Assembly (NCBI GenBank): GCA_004347695.1
Contig: SLTK01000009.1
Location: 935,744-999,743, forward strand
DNA: 64,000 nucleotides
Source of the DNA: Chloroflexota bacterium
GTDB taxonomy: Bacteria; Chloroflexota; Anaerolineae; Anaerolineales; Anaerolineaceae
Direction: 5' to 3'
A model generated the notes under the pieces. That model saw only the letters and a program-made list of their open reading frames with translations. It was not told the DNA's origin and did no database searches. The translations under genes were made by a program, and so were the position numbers. Of this stretch, positions 18,758 through 28,372 are shown one piece after another. Position 1 is the stretch's first letter. Each line of letters starts with the position of its first letter.

Positions 18758-18763
18758 TATAAT
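18758..18763 (+). promoter_or_regulatory. -10 element upstream of the secreted metalloprotease
   Basis: A perfect TATAAT lies about 57 bases before the protease start, in the short gap after the AT-rich island. No good -35 hexamer is visible at 17 bases. Confidence 0.4.
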
Positions 18764-18819
18764 GGCCCGCAACAAACCGTATCTACCCATTGCGCTACAG
18801 CACGGCGTCAGGAGCATGG

Positions 18820-20841
18820 ATGGAAGCTAAAAACATCTGGATCATCGTTATCGCAGTCACCGTCATTTTTTGCGTTTGCCTGACAACCGTTCTGGTGCTC
18901 ACAGGAGTGCTTGCCTGGCGGGTGATCGACTCGCAGGGCGGATTGAATGCGCCCATTCCCTACCCCGAACAATCTAACCCGGACGAACTGGTCCCGAACC
19001 CATTAAATCCCAATGAAGTGCCCGAACCCGCCGCTGAGGGAGCTTTTGAGACGCTGAGGAATTTGCAGACGGCACAGGTCCCGGTGAACAACCCGCTCGA
19101 TCTGGCAGAACGGCTGCTTGGCATAGCGGATATCCCCGAGACGGTCACGCCGACCGGCCCTTATCAGGTTGGCGACAAGCAGCGCTTCTGGGTTTCCAAT
19201 ACAGAGACCAATGAGACTTTCCAGGTGGATGCTGTGCTGCGGCAGGTTGTAGATAGCGCCTATTTTTGGATCGAAGAAGGAATCACCTACCAGGAATCAG
19301 ACCTGAACCGCCTGGCAACCACCTTCAACGATGAAATTTACCCGGTCAATCGGGCATTCTTTGGCAGTGAATGGTCACCAGGCATCGACGGCGACCCGCG
19401 CTTGTTCATTTTATATGCCCACAACCTTGGCGCTGGTACAGCCGCTTATTACTCCAGCATCGACTCGGTCAACCCGCTGGCACACCCTTATTCCAACGCT
19501 CACGAAATGTTCATGGTCAATGCGGATTCTGTCGGGCTAGACGAGGAATACACCTTTGGGGTTCTGGCGCACGAATTCCAACATATGATCCACTGGAATA
19601 ATGATCGCAATGAGGATTCATGGTTGAACGAAGGTTTCTCTGAGCTGGCGGCTTTCCTCAACGGGTATGATCCCGGGGGATTCGATTACCTGTTTTCGTT
19701 GAATCCCGACATGCAATTGACCGATTGGCCGCTCGACCCCGATGCGCGCTCCGCGAATTACGGTTCCTCATTCCTCTTCGTCTCCTACTTTCTGGATCGT
19801 TACGGCGAGCAGGCTACCCAGGCGCTGGTCGCGAATAGCAAAAACAGCATGGACAGCGTGGATGCTGTACTCCAGGACCTCAGCGTGCAGGGGTTGATCG
19901 ACCCGCAGGCTGGCAGCGCCGACGACCTGTTTGCCGATTGGACCGTTACGAACTACCTCAACGATCCCGAATTTCAGGCCGAGCGCTACGCCTATCACCG
20001 TTATACCGGTCTACCCAAATTTCACGAGACGGAAACCATTTCAACCTGCGATGGCACCTGGGAAACACGCACGGTCAGCCAGTACGGCGCAGATTACATC
20101 GCCATCGACTGCCCGGGTCAGGTCAAATTGACCTTCCAGGGCGCCAGTGAGGTGGGCGTACTTTCAATGGGCGCCCATTCCGGCGATTTTGCCTTCTGGT
20201 CGAACAGCAGCGATGAATCCGATATGAGCCTGACGCAAACTTTTGATTTCCGCAACGTAGCAGCTTCGCTGACCTTCGAATATTCGGTGTGGTACAACCT
20301 CGAGGTCGATTACGATTACGCCTATCTGTCAGCTTCCACCGACGGCGAGACCTGGGAAATTCTACAAACACCCTCCTGTACTATGGACAATCCCTCGGGC
20401 AACAGTTATGGCTGCGGCTTCAATGGAGCTTCCGGCGGCTACCGCAACGAGTCGGTTGACCTTTCCCGGTACGCAGGCAAGCAGGTGACGCTGCGCTTCG
20501 ATTATGTCACCGACGCCGCCATCACCGCCGAAGGGCTGCTGCTCGACGATGTCGCCATCCCGGAAATCGGTTATGCCAGCGATTTCGAGCAGGACGACGG
20601 CGGTTGGATTGCAGAGGGTTTCGTTCGCATCGAAAACCGTCTGCCGCAGACTTTCCGGGTGACAGTTGTGCAAAATGGCCGGGAGCCGTCCGTGCAATAC
20701 GTGGAAATTAATTCGGCCGGCACAGCCGAATTAAATCTGGATAATCCGCGCGGCAATCAGGTAACGGTCATCGTCAGCGGAACAACCCGGTTCACGCGTG
20801 AAAGGGCCGCTTACGCTTTCAGTGTAACTCAATCGCAGTAG
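18820..20841 (+). CDS. Secreted M6-like metalloprotease with lectin-type C-terminal domain
   Basis: The 673-residue protein has an N-terminal signal anchor at about 7-34, a Pro/Asn-rich linker, a zinc peptidase domain with HEFQH at 251-255 and Glu in NEGFSE near 271, and a C-terminal beta-sandwich region. That region contains WYNLEVDYDYAYLSASTDG and LRFDYVTDAAI segments, resembling immune-inhibitor-A-type proteases. The ATG at 18820 follows GGAG by five bases; an upstream in-frame TTG is less likely. It probably acts outside the cell on proteins. A strong terminator follows. Confidence 0.8.
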   Translation: MEAKNIWIIVIAVTVIFCVCLTTVLVLTGVLAWRVIDSQGGLNAPIPYPEQSNPDELVPNPLNPNEVPEPAAEGAFETLRNLQTAQVPVNNPLDLAERLLGIADIPETVTPTGPYQVGDKQRFWVSNTETNETFQVDAVLRQVVDSAYFWIEEGITYQESDLNRLATTFNDEIYPVNRAFFGSEWSPGIDGDPRLFILYAHNLGAGTAAYYSSIDSVNPLAHPYSNAHEMFMVNADSVGLDEEYTFGVLAHEFQHMIHWNNDRNEDSWLNEGFSELAAFLNGYDPGGFDYLFSLNPDMQLTDWPLDPDARSANYGSSFLFVSYFLDRYGEQATQALVANSKNSMDSVDAVLQDLSVQGLIDPQAGSADDLFADWTVTNYLNDPEFQAERYAYHRYTGLPKFHETETISTCDGTWETRTVSQYGADYIAIDCPGQVKLTFQGASEVGVLSMGAHSGDFAFWSNSSDESDMSLTQTFDFRNVAASLTFEYSVWYNLEVDYDYAYLSASTDGETWEILQTPSCTMDNPSGNSYGCGFNGASGGYRNESVDLSRYAGKQVTLRFDYVTDAAITAEGLLLDDVAIPEIGYASDFEQDDGGWIAEGFVRIENRLPQTFRVTVVQNGREPSVQYVEINSAGTAELNLDNPRGNQVTVIVSGTTRFTRERAAYAFSVTQSQ

Positions 20842-20857
20842 GACTTAAGCATGAATC

Positions 20858-20885
20858 AAAAAAGCGGAAATTTCTCCGCTTTTTT
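20858..20885. terminator. Bidirectional terminator
   Basis: AAAAAAGCGGA and TCCGCTTTTTT form an 11-bp stem with a short loop and T runs on both strands. It lies between the convergent protease and YtxH-like genes and can serve both. Confidence 0.88.
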
Positions 20886-20891
20886 GTTCGA

Positions 20892-21116
20892 CTACTCCAA
20901 TTTAACCTGCGGCTGGCGCAATCTTTCCAGCTCGTTTTCCAGATCCATTCTGCGTTCTTCCGCAGCCCGGCGCACTTCACCAGCCAGGCGATCAACTGTA
21001 TCGGCTATCTGTTGCTGCAAAGCCTTGCCAGAATTGGGGGCAAACATCAGCGCCAAAACGCCGCCAACCAGGGCCCCTGTCAATAAACCCGCAAATAATG
21101 CAACAAACCGGCGCAT
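20892..21116 (-). CDS. YtxH-like small membrane protein
   Basis: The 74-residue protein has a glycine-rich transmembrane segment (about 5-25), the APNSGKALQQQI segment typical of YtxH/gas-vesicle-like stress proteins, and an amphipathic charged helix to the end. AGGAGG precedes the ATG at 21116, so the in-frame ATG at 21134 is not used. Function is unknown beyond family association with envelope or stress response. Confidence 0.75.
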   Translation of the reverse strand: MRRFVALFAGLLTGALVGGVLALMFAPNSGKALQQQIADTVDRLAGEVRRAAEERRMDLENELERLRQPQVKLE

Positions 21117-21170
21117 CGTTCCTCCTCTTTCCATTGATTTTTATATTGGCAAATTCGTTTTCATATATGA

Positions 21171-22163
21171 TTATACCGCGCTGCGCGGCTTTGCCAGCCC
21201 TAACCTGATAAACACCAGTGGCGCCAGCCAAATTACCCACAGCCCGATCAAAGCATACCGCAGAAAACGCAACCCATAGCTTACCAGGTCGGAGGTGCGC
21301 GGAAAGAGGGCACCCAGGCCAAGGTAAAGGATCAACAAGCCGGTAATCCCCAACAGGTAGCGCAACACACGCTGCATCAGCGGTCCGAGCGGGTCATGGG
21401 CGCCACTACCGCCAACCAGCAACGCTGCGCCAGCCAGCATGCCAAACCAGGTTCCGCTGACAGTGAAAATGCCTTCGTATGCGAACGGATTGATCGGGTT
21501 ATCCGGAGCTGCCTGCAACGCGGTTTGATACCAGGATTCGGGCAGCATCCAGTCGGATTGCCCGGCATGGACCGCCAACCCAGCCGCAACCATCACCAGC
21601 GCGGTCGTAAGGGAAAAACCGAGGCGGTAGGCCAGGTTTTGCGATTTAAACCAATGAACCAGCGATTTCTCGAACATGATCATTAGGATCAGCAGCAGTG
21701 CGCCTATCACCCAGCCAAGAAGCACATCCCGGAGAAAATGCACGCCAAGGTACATACGGGAAAGACCCATCAGCAGAATGATGAGCGCCGCGAGCCAACC
21801 CCTCTTGCGTTTGATGCTGGCAGCCATGACGCCCCAGACACTCATGGCATTTTGAGCATGCCCCGAAGGTAAACCAAAGCTGGGTTCGGAGGAATAGGCT
21901 TGCACCCGCGGGTCAATCCAATAAGGACGCGGGCTATGGAATAATATTTTGAAGACAGCGTTGCTGCTGTTGGAAAGCATCAGGATAATGCCCATCCGCA
22001 GCCCAAGGCCGGTGTCAACACACCAGTAGAGTATGGTCAGCAGCAGAATATAGAAATTTTCGCTGCCCAGCCAGGTGACTGCCGACATTACCGGCAGCAG
22101 CCAGGTTCCAAGTCCCTGCAGAAAAAGGTTAACCGTAATTTCCCACTGCGTCAGTGCATCCAT
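21171..22163 (-). CDS. PAP2-family membrane phosphatase
   Basis: The 330-residue protein carries the three acid-phosphatase motifs: KILFHSPRP near residue 94, LPSGHAQNA near 117, and SRMYLGVHFLRD near 152. At least eight helices follow or surround them. The family dephosphorylates lipid phosphates such as undecaprenyl pyrophosphate or phosphatidic acid. The C-terminal half is longer than in minimal PAP2 proteins and adds about five helices of unknown role. Confidence 0.88.
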   Translation of the reverse strand: MDALTQWEITVNLFLQGLGTWLLPVMSAVTWLGSENFYILLLTILYWCVDTGLGLRMGIILMLSNSSNAVFKILFHSPRPYWIDPRVQAYSSEPSFGLPSGHAQNAMSVWGVMAASIKRKRGWLAALIILLMGLSRMYLGVHFLRDVLLGWVIGALLLILMIMFEKSLVHWFKSQNLAYRLGFSLTTALVMVAAGLAVHAGQSDWMLPESWYQTALQAAPDNPINPFAYEGIFTVSGTWFGMLAGAALLVGGSGAHDPLGPLMQRVLRYLLGITGLLILYLGLGALFPRTSDLVSYGLRFLRYALIGLWVIWLAPLVFIRLGLAKPRSAV

Positions 22164-22250
22164 TCAATCAACTCCGGGTAACATTAAAGGGGGTTTAGGG
22201 TTTTGCAGAGCGGTTGACGACTCGGATTGTTTTATTGTACACTCAAAGAT

Positions 22251-24626
22251 ATGAAAATTGCACCAAACCGCTGGTGGGATTGGACAGCCGTCCTGTGTTT
22301 TCTGGCAGCCCTGATCACCGTTTCTTACCGGTTGAGTGACACAAAATGGACTGAAAACCTCAACCTGGTTACTTCGCTGGCCATATTAGGCGCAGTGACC
22401 GGACTACTGCTCGGAGTCAGCCGCTTTCAGCGCTGGGTGGCTACCTTGATCGGGTTGGGTTACACGATTGTGATCCTCCCCTGGCAGTTGATCAAAATTA
22501 TCCCCGGCGAAGTGGCCTTTGCAGAGAAGCTTACCAGCCTGGGCAGCCGCCTGTGGATCAGCTTTAATCAGTTCCTGCGCAACCAGCCGCTGACCGATTC
22601 GGCGTTATTCCTGGCGAACATGGCGCTGCTCTTCTGGCTGGCGGCTATGGTTGGCGGTTACTCGCTGACGCGGCATGGCAAACCCTGGCTGTCGATGATT
22701 ATTAGTGGAATCGCAATCGTTATCATCGACATTTACCATCCGGCGGTTGGTAACCGTGGAATAGCCATGGCGCTTTACATTATCCTGATGCTGGTGCTGG
22801 TCACCCGAATGCATTTCCTGCACCGTAAACGCGAGTGGGACGGTGAAGATGTGTCTGTGGATACCGACACAGGCTTTTCCTGGTCACGTGGCGCCTTGAT
22901 CACCGCTTTTGTGTTGGTCATTCTTGCCTGGAATGTCAATGCGGTCGTGAAAGCGGTTAATCCGAATGCACCGGAACGTCACCGCGGGGTCACCCTGTGG
23001 AATGACATCCGTTTGCGGTTCGAGAACGTGGTCAGACCGCTGCGAGGCACTACTGTGGTACCACGCGAATATTTTGGCGATCAATTTTCCCTGGGGCAAG
23101 GTTCACAACTGTCCGATTCTCAGGTTTTTGCAGTTGATCCCACGATTACAGGCAGGATTGGCGTACCATACTACTGGCGCGTGCGCAGCTATGACCGCTA
23201 TGAAAACGGCCGCTGGTCAACCTCTATTAACAATGAAACGCCGCTGGCCACGAATATAGCCGTCGTTTCATCTGAACGCTACACCAGCCGCATTAACATT
23301 GGCTTCAAATTCCGCCCGGAACGCAACCTTAGTATGCTGTATGCGCCTTCCATCCCACTGACTGTCAGCCGGCCGGTAACGTTGATGTATGACGAAAACG
23401 TTGGCAAACTGGTCGATGTCACGGTGGTTTCGGTTGATCCGATGGTGCGAGCCGGCGAGACTTACGAAGTCGTTTCGATGATCGCTGCCCCAACCGTGGC
23501 TCAATTACGCGAGGCAGGCGTCGAATACCCTGAATGGGTGACGAATAAATATTTACAGTTACCCGTAGAAATGCCCGCATCGATTTCCAACCTGGCACTC
23601 GAAATCACCAGCGGTATCGAAAATCCTTATGACAAAGTTGTTGCGGTGACAAACTGGCTGCGGGAAAACATCGAATACAGCCAGATACTGCCCCAGGTAC
23701 CACAGGGAGCAGATCCTATCGAATGGATGCTTTTCGAACAGAAACAGGCATTCTGTAACTACTATGCCACCGCTGAAATATTGATGCTGCGCATTCTGGG
23801 CATCCCGGCTCGCTGGGTGGTTGGCTACGCCCAGGGTGAATACGACCCAAACGCGCGGGCTTACATCGTACGCGAACGCGACTCGCATGCCTGGCCGGAA
23901 GTCTTTTTTCCGGAGTATGGTTGGGTGGAATTCGAACCAACTGCTTCACAGGCAACCATCAACCGTCCATCCGGGGCCGGCAGCAACACAACCGGCGGTC
24001 AGCAACCCGGGGCAAGCGCCCAGATCGACGAAGGGGATACAGCCCTTGATCGGACAGTAGAAGATGATCCCAATGCCGAGCGCTTTGGCAGCCAGAATGG
24101 CTTAGCAGCCAATGGCTGGGCAGCGTTGCGGGTTATTGCCGCTATCGGTGCGGTATTGTTTATCCCCTTGTTCGCCTTACTGATGTACCTGTTAGGACGG
24201 CGAAACCCCAATCATGCTCTGCCGGTCGTGATCGAGAAGACACTGCGCAAGCGCGGCATGAAAGTGCCAGCCTGGCTGGGATTATGGTCGCGTTTCACCC
24301 ACCTCTCACCCATTGAACGCATATTCATCCAGGTCAGTTGGCAGCTTAAACTGCTGCGCAATCCAGCCCGGACTGGTTCCACGCCCCTGGAGCAGATTAC
24401 GCAACTGGTTGATACGCTACCCTCCGGCGCTCTGCCGGCTCGGACGGTGCTGGAGGAGTACCAAAAAGCAGCCTACAGCCCTTATCCTTCCGATTACCAG
24501 GCGGCGCAGGACGCCGCCAAAGCGCTGTGGAAATTAGCCATCAGGAACCGGCTGAGTACAGCGGGGGATTGGATCACCGGCAGTCATAGGTCAATCGAAA
24601 ACGCGCGTTTTACCCGGTCGCGTTGA
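22251..24626 (+). CDS. Membrane transglutaminase-like protein
   Basis: The protein has 791 residues. Six or so N-terminal helices (DUF3488-like) are followed by an extracytoplasmic region. The transglutaminase core has Cys in QKQAFCNYYATAEILMLR, His in RDSHAWPEVFF and Asp/Glu in GWVEFEPT, which completes the triad. Another helix near residue 620-640 leads to a cytoplasmic DUF4129-like tail. The ATG at 22251 lies seven bases after a TACACT -10-like element and lacks a good ribosome-binding site, so it may be near-leaderless. The family may act in protein crosslinking or processing. Confidence 0.88.
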   Translation: MKIAPNRWWDWTAVLCFLAALITVSYRLSDTKWTENLNLVTSLAILGAVTGLLLGVSRFQRWVATLIGLGYTIVILPWQLIKIIPGEVAFAEKLTSLGSRLWISFNQFLRNQPLTDSALFLANMALLFWLAAMVGGYSLTRHGKPWLSMIISGIAIVIIDIYHPAVGNRGIAMALYIILMLVLVTRMHFLHRKREWDGEDVSVDTDTGFSWSRGALITAFVLVILAWNVNAVVKAVNPNAPERHRGVTLWNDIRLRFENVVRPLRGTTVVPREYFGDQFSLGQGSQLSDSQVFAVDPTITGRIGVPYYWRVRSYDRYENGRWSTSINNETPLATNIAVVSSERYTSRINIGFKFRPERNLSMLYAPSIPLTVSRPVTLMYDENVGKLVDVTVVSVDPMVRAGETYEVVSMIAAPTVAQLREAGVEYPEWVTNKYLQLPVEMPASISNLALEITSGIENPYDKVVAVTNWLRENIEYSQILPQVPQGADPIEWMLFEQKQAFCNYYATAEILMLRILGIPARWVVGYAQGEYDPNARAYIVRERDSHAWPEVFFPEYGWVEFEPTASQATINRPSGAGSNTTGGQQPGASAQIDEGDTALDRTVEDDPNAERFGSQNGLAANGWAALRVIAAIGAVLFIPLFALLMYLLGRRNPNHALPVVIEKTLRKRGMKVPAWLGLWSRFTHLSPIERIFIQVSWQLKLLRNPARTGSTPLEQITQLVDTLPSGALPARTVLEEYQKAAYSPYPSDYQAAQDAAKALWKLAIRNRLSTAGDWITGSHRSIENARFTRSR

Positions 24627-24633
24627 GGATCGA

Positions 24634-25746
24634 TCATTCCTCTGGCTGCCAGATGCGGTTTATAATGCTCCACAACTGTTCCAGCCCTAACTTCAACGGT
24701 TCGATTTCGATGGTTTCGCGGAGCGTGTGCGGGAAACCGCCGCGTGTCAGCCCGATGCAAATTGCGGGAAACCCACGGCTTAAGGGAAAATTTGCATCCG
24801 TTGAGCCGATTTCCAGCGTGACAGGTATATCAAGAGACTGAAGGATATTTGCTGCCAGCTTGACCAGCGGATGCCCGGCAAGAATCTCGCCGGCGGGGCG
24901 GTTGCCGATTATTTCAAGGGTGAAGTGCACGCCAGGCTTTTCTTGAGCCTGAACCATCCGCCGAACGCGATCATCCAGCCGCGAAAGCGCGTTCTGGTCT
25001 TCTGCCCGCAGATCGAGGTCAAAATGCGCCTGCGGCGCGATGGTGTTCACTGAAGTCCCACCCTGAATGATGCCGATATTCAAGCTCGATCGCGGTCTGC
25101 GAGAGGGGGTCAATTCGGTCAAATCAGCCATGACCTTGACCAATTCGTGTATGGCGGAAGGTGTGCCATAATCCACCCACGAATGCCCGCCAGCGGTTTC
25201 GGCAGTGATCCGGTAGCGCATGACGCCCAGCCCTCTGTGGCAAACCTGACCCAACCCAAGACCTTCAAGGATCAGATATGCTTGAACCTCACCTTGAAAC
25301 CGGTTCACCAGTGCCTGCATCCCGGCTAAATTGCCAAGACCTTCCTCGCAGACATTGGCCGCCAGCCAGATATCGCCGGGGTGATGAATGTTCTCTACGG
25401 CAAATTTTTCCGCCAGTATGAGCAGCGCTGCCAGGCTGGTCGAATTGTCGGCTACCCCGGGACCGGTCAGGCGAACATCGGTGCGTTCCAGCGGGAGAGG
25501 CGCAGCACTGCTGTGAACGGTATCCAGGTGGGCGCTGATAACCAGCGGCTTTGCATTGCCACCGGGCCACCGGGCCAGGACATTGCCGGAATCATCCTGA
25601 ATTACCTCCGATATTCCCAGCCGGACGAATTCGGACTGTATATAAGCCGCCCGCTGACCTTCGTGGAAAGTCGGCGCAGGGATTTGCTGGATCGTGCCGA
25701 TCCAATCCAAAAACCGGTTGAACTGAACGTGCGAGAACGAATTCAT
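24634..25746 (-). CDS. M20-family metallopeptidase
   Basis: The 370-residue protein has the zinc-ligand series of M20 peptidases: SAHLDTVH near residue 72, GPGVADNSTS near 95, CEEGLGN near 133, LEGLG near 158 and a C-terminal His region. The central dimerisation domain has TAETAGGHSW. Dipeptidase, tripeptidase or deacylase activity cannot be told apart. Its ATG overlaps the stop of the PfkB gene by four bases, so the two are coupled. Confidence 0.87.
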   Translation of the reverse strand: MNSFSHVQFNRFLDWIGTIQQIPAPTFHEGQRAAYIQSEFVRLGISEVIQDDSGNVLARWPGGNAKPLVISAHLDTVHSSAAPLPLERTDVRLTGPGVADNSTSLAALLILAEKFAVENIHHPGDIWLAANVCEEGLGNLAGMQALVNRFQGEVQAYLILEGLGLGQVCHRGLGVMRYRITAETAGGHSWVDYGTPSAIHELVKVMADLTELTPSRRPRSSLNIGIIQGGTSVNTIAPQAHFDLDLRAEDQNALSRLDDRVRRMVQAQEKPGVHFTLEIIGNRPAGEILAGHPLVKLAANILQSLDIPVTLEIGSTDANFPLSRGFPAICIGLTRGGFPHTLRETIEIEPLKLGLEQLWSIINRIWQPEE

Positions 25747-26759
25747 GCCCGGCGCACCAGCGGGCGCATCGATTCCAACCGCATTTGCACCAACGAAGGC
25801 AGAGTATCCTGCGCATAGAATGGCGTCACGCCTTCGATCACGATGGATGCGGAGATATTTCCGCGTAAGGCAGCTTCCAACGGATCATAAGTTTCCCGGA
25901 ACCCCGCCAGAAAACCCCCGCAAAAGGCATCACCGGCCCCGGTGGGATCCACTACGCGCGCCGGGTAGGCCGGAATCATCCAACGCGTGCCGCGGGCGTG
26001 GTCGAGCACATATTGCCCCTGGATGCCGCGTTTGATTACCACCAGCTCGCAGCCATAGCCGGCAATGGTGTCCGCCATTTCCCACAAATCTGTACTGCGC
26101 CCCTGAAAAAGCGAGCGCATCTTATCTTCGGAAGCGTGAAAAACGGTGATTCCACGCAGTATTCCCGGGATTTCGTCCCAGAAAATGGGGGTCATGTAGC
26201 TGGCCGATGGGTCGAGGGTTATCGTAGTGATGTGCCCCTGGCGGAAAGCCGGCGGCAGCAGCGTGTGGCTCAGAAAATCGAGCGGCGCGATATGCGCGGC
26301 GGTTGCATCCAGATAATCTTCCGGAAAGTCGGTGATTCGGGCAGTAATATCACTTGGCTGCAAGCGGCTGTCAACAGCTTGCCCGGGCTCCACATACCCC
26401 AGCAGGGATTTGGGATACTTCAACCCGCGGTGGGCAAAATGGGCCACCGGGTTGGTGAGCGAACGAGTTTCAGCATCCGGGTATGCGGCAAAAAAGCGCA
26501 GGTCAACCGCCTTGGTCAAAATGCGAATACCGCGCCGATCGAAACCCAACTGTGACAGCTTTTCCAACCAGTCCTGCGGGTAATCTTCCCCCACCCGGCC
26601 AATCAACCCGATTTCATTTTGCCATAACTTCAGCCCAAAACCGGCATACAACAGGCTGCCTCCCGGAACATCCAGCGCTTCATGCCCGGTAACCGGGAGG
26701 ATATAGTCGCGCTGGAGCTTCCCGGCAACTATAAATCTCAGCAATGATGGGCTTCTCAT
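25743..26759 (-). CDS. PfkB-family carbohydrate or nucleoside kinase
   Basis: The 338-residue protein ends with the ATP/substrate signature DPTGAGDAFCGGFLAGF, with catalytic Asp in the GAGD loop. An N-terminal GGSLLYAGFGLKLWQNEIG resembles the sugar-binding region of ribokinase relatives. The substrate is not identifiable. It is the first gene of a two-gene unit with the M20 peptidase. Confidence 0.85.
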   Translation of the reverse strand: MRSPSLLRFIVAGKLQRDYILPVTGHEALDVPGGSLLYAGFGLKLWQNEIGLIGRVGEDYPQDWLEKLSQLGFDRRGIRILTKAVDLRFFAAYPDAETRSLTNPVAHFAHRGLKYPKSLLGYVEPGQAVDSRLQPSDITARITDFPEDYLDATAAHIAPLDFLSHTLLPPAFRQGHITTITLDPSASYMTPIFWDEIPGILRGITVFHASEDKMRSLFQGRSTDLWEMADTIAGYGCELVVIKRGIQGQYVLDHARGTRWMIPAYPARVVDPTGAGDAFCGGFLAGFRETYDPLEAALRGNISASIVIEGVTPFYAQDTLPSLVQMRLESMRPLVRRA

Positions 26760-26935
26760 GGGTTGATTTTCAATCAGCTTCGAAAGGTCGAACGATAGGA
26801 AAACATAATTCAGCGAGTCATGGTGAACCAGCTTCGGGTGCCTGTAGGCTGATAGGATCTCTCCCCTATTGGGCGCTCAGTATGGAACGGTTACATTGCG
26901 GGCGCGGTATAAGTATGGAAAGGACGCCCAGCGGA

Positions 26936-27136
26936 TTACTTTTTGCTGCCAATTTCCGAAATCAATCTAAGCAACCCCAGCACGCCTAAACCGACCTTCA
27001 CTCCGTCACCCGCGGTTAATTTGGGTGATTGCTGCGCCTCTTCGGCGCGCTGGACCAGGATCACCGCTGCCATTGCGCCTGCTACTGCGCCAAGCAGCGC
27101 TCCGATGATGATCAAATCTCTTCTTTGCTTAACCAT
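26936..27136 (-). CDS. Small single-pass membrane protein
   Basis: The 66-residue protein has a glycine/alanine-rich helix at about 9-27, a charged stretch, then a second weakly hydrophobic helix (GLGVLGLLRLISEIG). It is not assigned to a family. Coding quality is supported by its compact, well-formed sequence and its place between other minus-strand genes. Confidence 0.55.
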   Translation of the reverse strand: MVKQRRDLIIIGALLGAVAGAMAAVILVQRAEEAQQSPKLTAGDGVKVGLGVLGLLRLISEIGSKK

Positions 27137-27184
27137 GGTTGTGTGATCCTCCTGTGACCGTATTCAGGTTCAAAAGCGCGACCG

Positions 27185-27610
27185 TTACAGGCCAATTTTT
27201 TTCCAAAAAGATCGCCATGCCGCCCAGCGGCTGAGCATATTGATCTGTGGCTGAACAACTCGATGTAGTATCGTATCCACTTTAACGCTGAAGATTTGCA
27301 AATAAAGTTGAGCCAAACGGGTATAAGTCGGTATGTTTCGTAAAAGGCGAGCGAACAAGAATATCATGCCCGCAATAAAAATTGCAAAGAACAATCCGGT
27401 GAAAATCAGGGGGATGATCAACCAGACGGTTGCGATATTGGCCCACGTCGCGGAGACCGTTGATCCGCGGGTAGATGCGATCGCGGCCAGCACGACCAGG
27501 GCGATCACGCCTGCACCTGCCAGGATGACCGGCAACAGGATCTGCCAAAATACCTGCCGGCGATGGCGCAGGGATGACCTGGTGCGGGTTAATTCAGGCG
27601 TGGAATTCAT
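27185..27610 (-). CDS. Two-helix membrane protein of unknown function
   Basis: The 141-residue protein has two strong hydrophobic segments at about 23-47 and 64-88, basic ends and no known motif. It lies downstream of tsaC and upstream of the 66-residue membrane gene; all are on the minus strand and may be cotranscribed. Confidence 0.6.
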   Translation of the reverse strand: MNSTPELTRTRSSLRHRRQVFWQILLPVILAGAGVIALVVLAAIASTRGSTVSATWANIATVWLIIPLIFTGLFFAIFIAGMIFLFARLLRNIPTYTRLAQLYLQIFSVKVDTILHRVVQPQINMLSRWAAWRSFWKKIGL

Positions 27611-27651
27611 TGGATAATTGTAGCATGGTTTATAAGTGGTAAATCTGTAGC

Positions 27652-27709
27652 GCGAACTTTAGTTCGCTTGAGTGAAACTGAGTAGAGGCGGCTCGCGAGC
27701 CGCCTCTAC
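27652..27709. repeat. Pair of palindromes downstream of tsaC
   Basis: GCGAACT-TT-AGTTCGC at 27652-27667 is followed by a perfect 28-base palindrome at 27682-27709 (GTAGAGGCGGCTCG and its complement). Both resemble dispersed intergenic repeats. They may also help terminate tsaC transcription, but there is no clear T run. Confidence 0.6.
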
Positions 27710-27725
27710 CATCTGTCTTATATCC

Positions 27726-28346
27726 TTAATTCCCCAAAACCGCCCGGATCGCTTCAACCGAAATGGCTCCCTCGCGCAATATGCGCACATCCGGAATGGT
27801 GCAATCCACCACAGTAGAAGGCACGCCGCCCGGGCATGTTCCGCCGTCCAACACCAGTTCGATGCGCCTGCCCAACTGGTCGAGCACATCAGCGGCGGTT
27901 AGCGGGTTATCAGCGCCGGACCGGTTGGCCGAGGTGGTCGCCAGCGGACCGCTGGCCTGCAGCAAATTCAAGGCAAAAGGATGATCGGGCATGCGCACGC
28001 CAATGGTTGGCAACGTGGATAATTGAGCCGGCAGTTCTGGCCGGCGTGAGACGACCAGGGTCAAGGCGCCAGGCCAGAAGCGGGCTGCCAGTGCCTCGGC
28101 TTGCGTCGGCAGTCCAGGCGTGATTTGCACCAATTGCTCCACCTCACCTACCAGCACGGCAATGGCCTTGCTCATGTCGCGTTCTTTGGCAGCATACAAG
28201 CGTTCAATCGCCACCGAATTGAATGGATCTGCTGCCAACCCGTATACGGTATCGGTGGGAAAGGCCACTAACCCGCCATTTTGCAGTACCTGCAACGCAG
28301 CTTGAATCGCCTGGGGGTCGGTGGTCGATAGAATTGTCGTTTCCAT
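27726..28346 (-). CDS. tsaC: Threonylcarbamoyl-AMP synthase (Sua5/YrdC/YciO)
   Basis: The enzyme makes threonylcarbamoyl-AMP for the t6A37 modification of tRNAs that read ANN codons. The 206-residue YrdC domain shows GLVAFPTDTVYGLAAD near residue 25, AIAVLVGEVEQL, PGALTLVV and TSANRSGADNP. A GAGGA site precedes the ATG. It follows prmC with a 26-bp gap in the conserved prfA-prmC-tsaC order. Confidence 0.93.
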   Translation of the reverse strand: METTILSTTDPQAIQAALQVLQNGGLVAFPTDTVYGLAADPFNSVAIERLYAAKERDMSKAIAVLVGEVEQLVQITPGLPTQAEALAARFWPGALTLVVSRRPELPAQLSTLPTIGVRMPDHPFALNLLQASGPLATTSANRSGADNPLTAADVLDQLGRRIELVLDGGTCPGGVPSTVVDCTIPDVRILREGAISVEAIRAVLGN

Positions 28347-28372
28347 ACGGCATCCTCGATTTCAATTCAGGT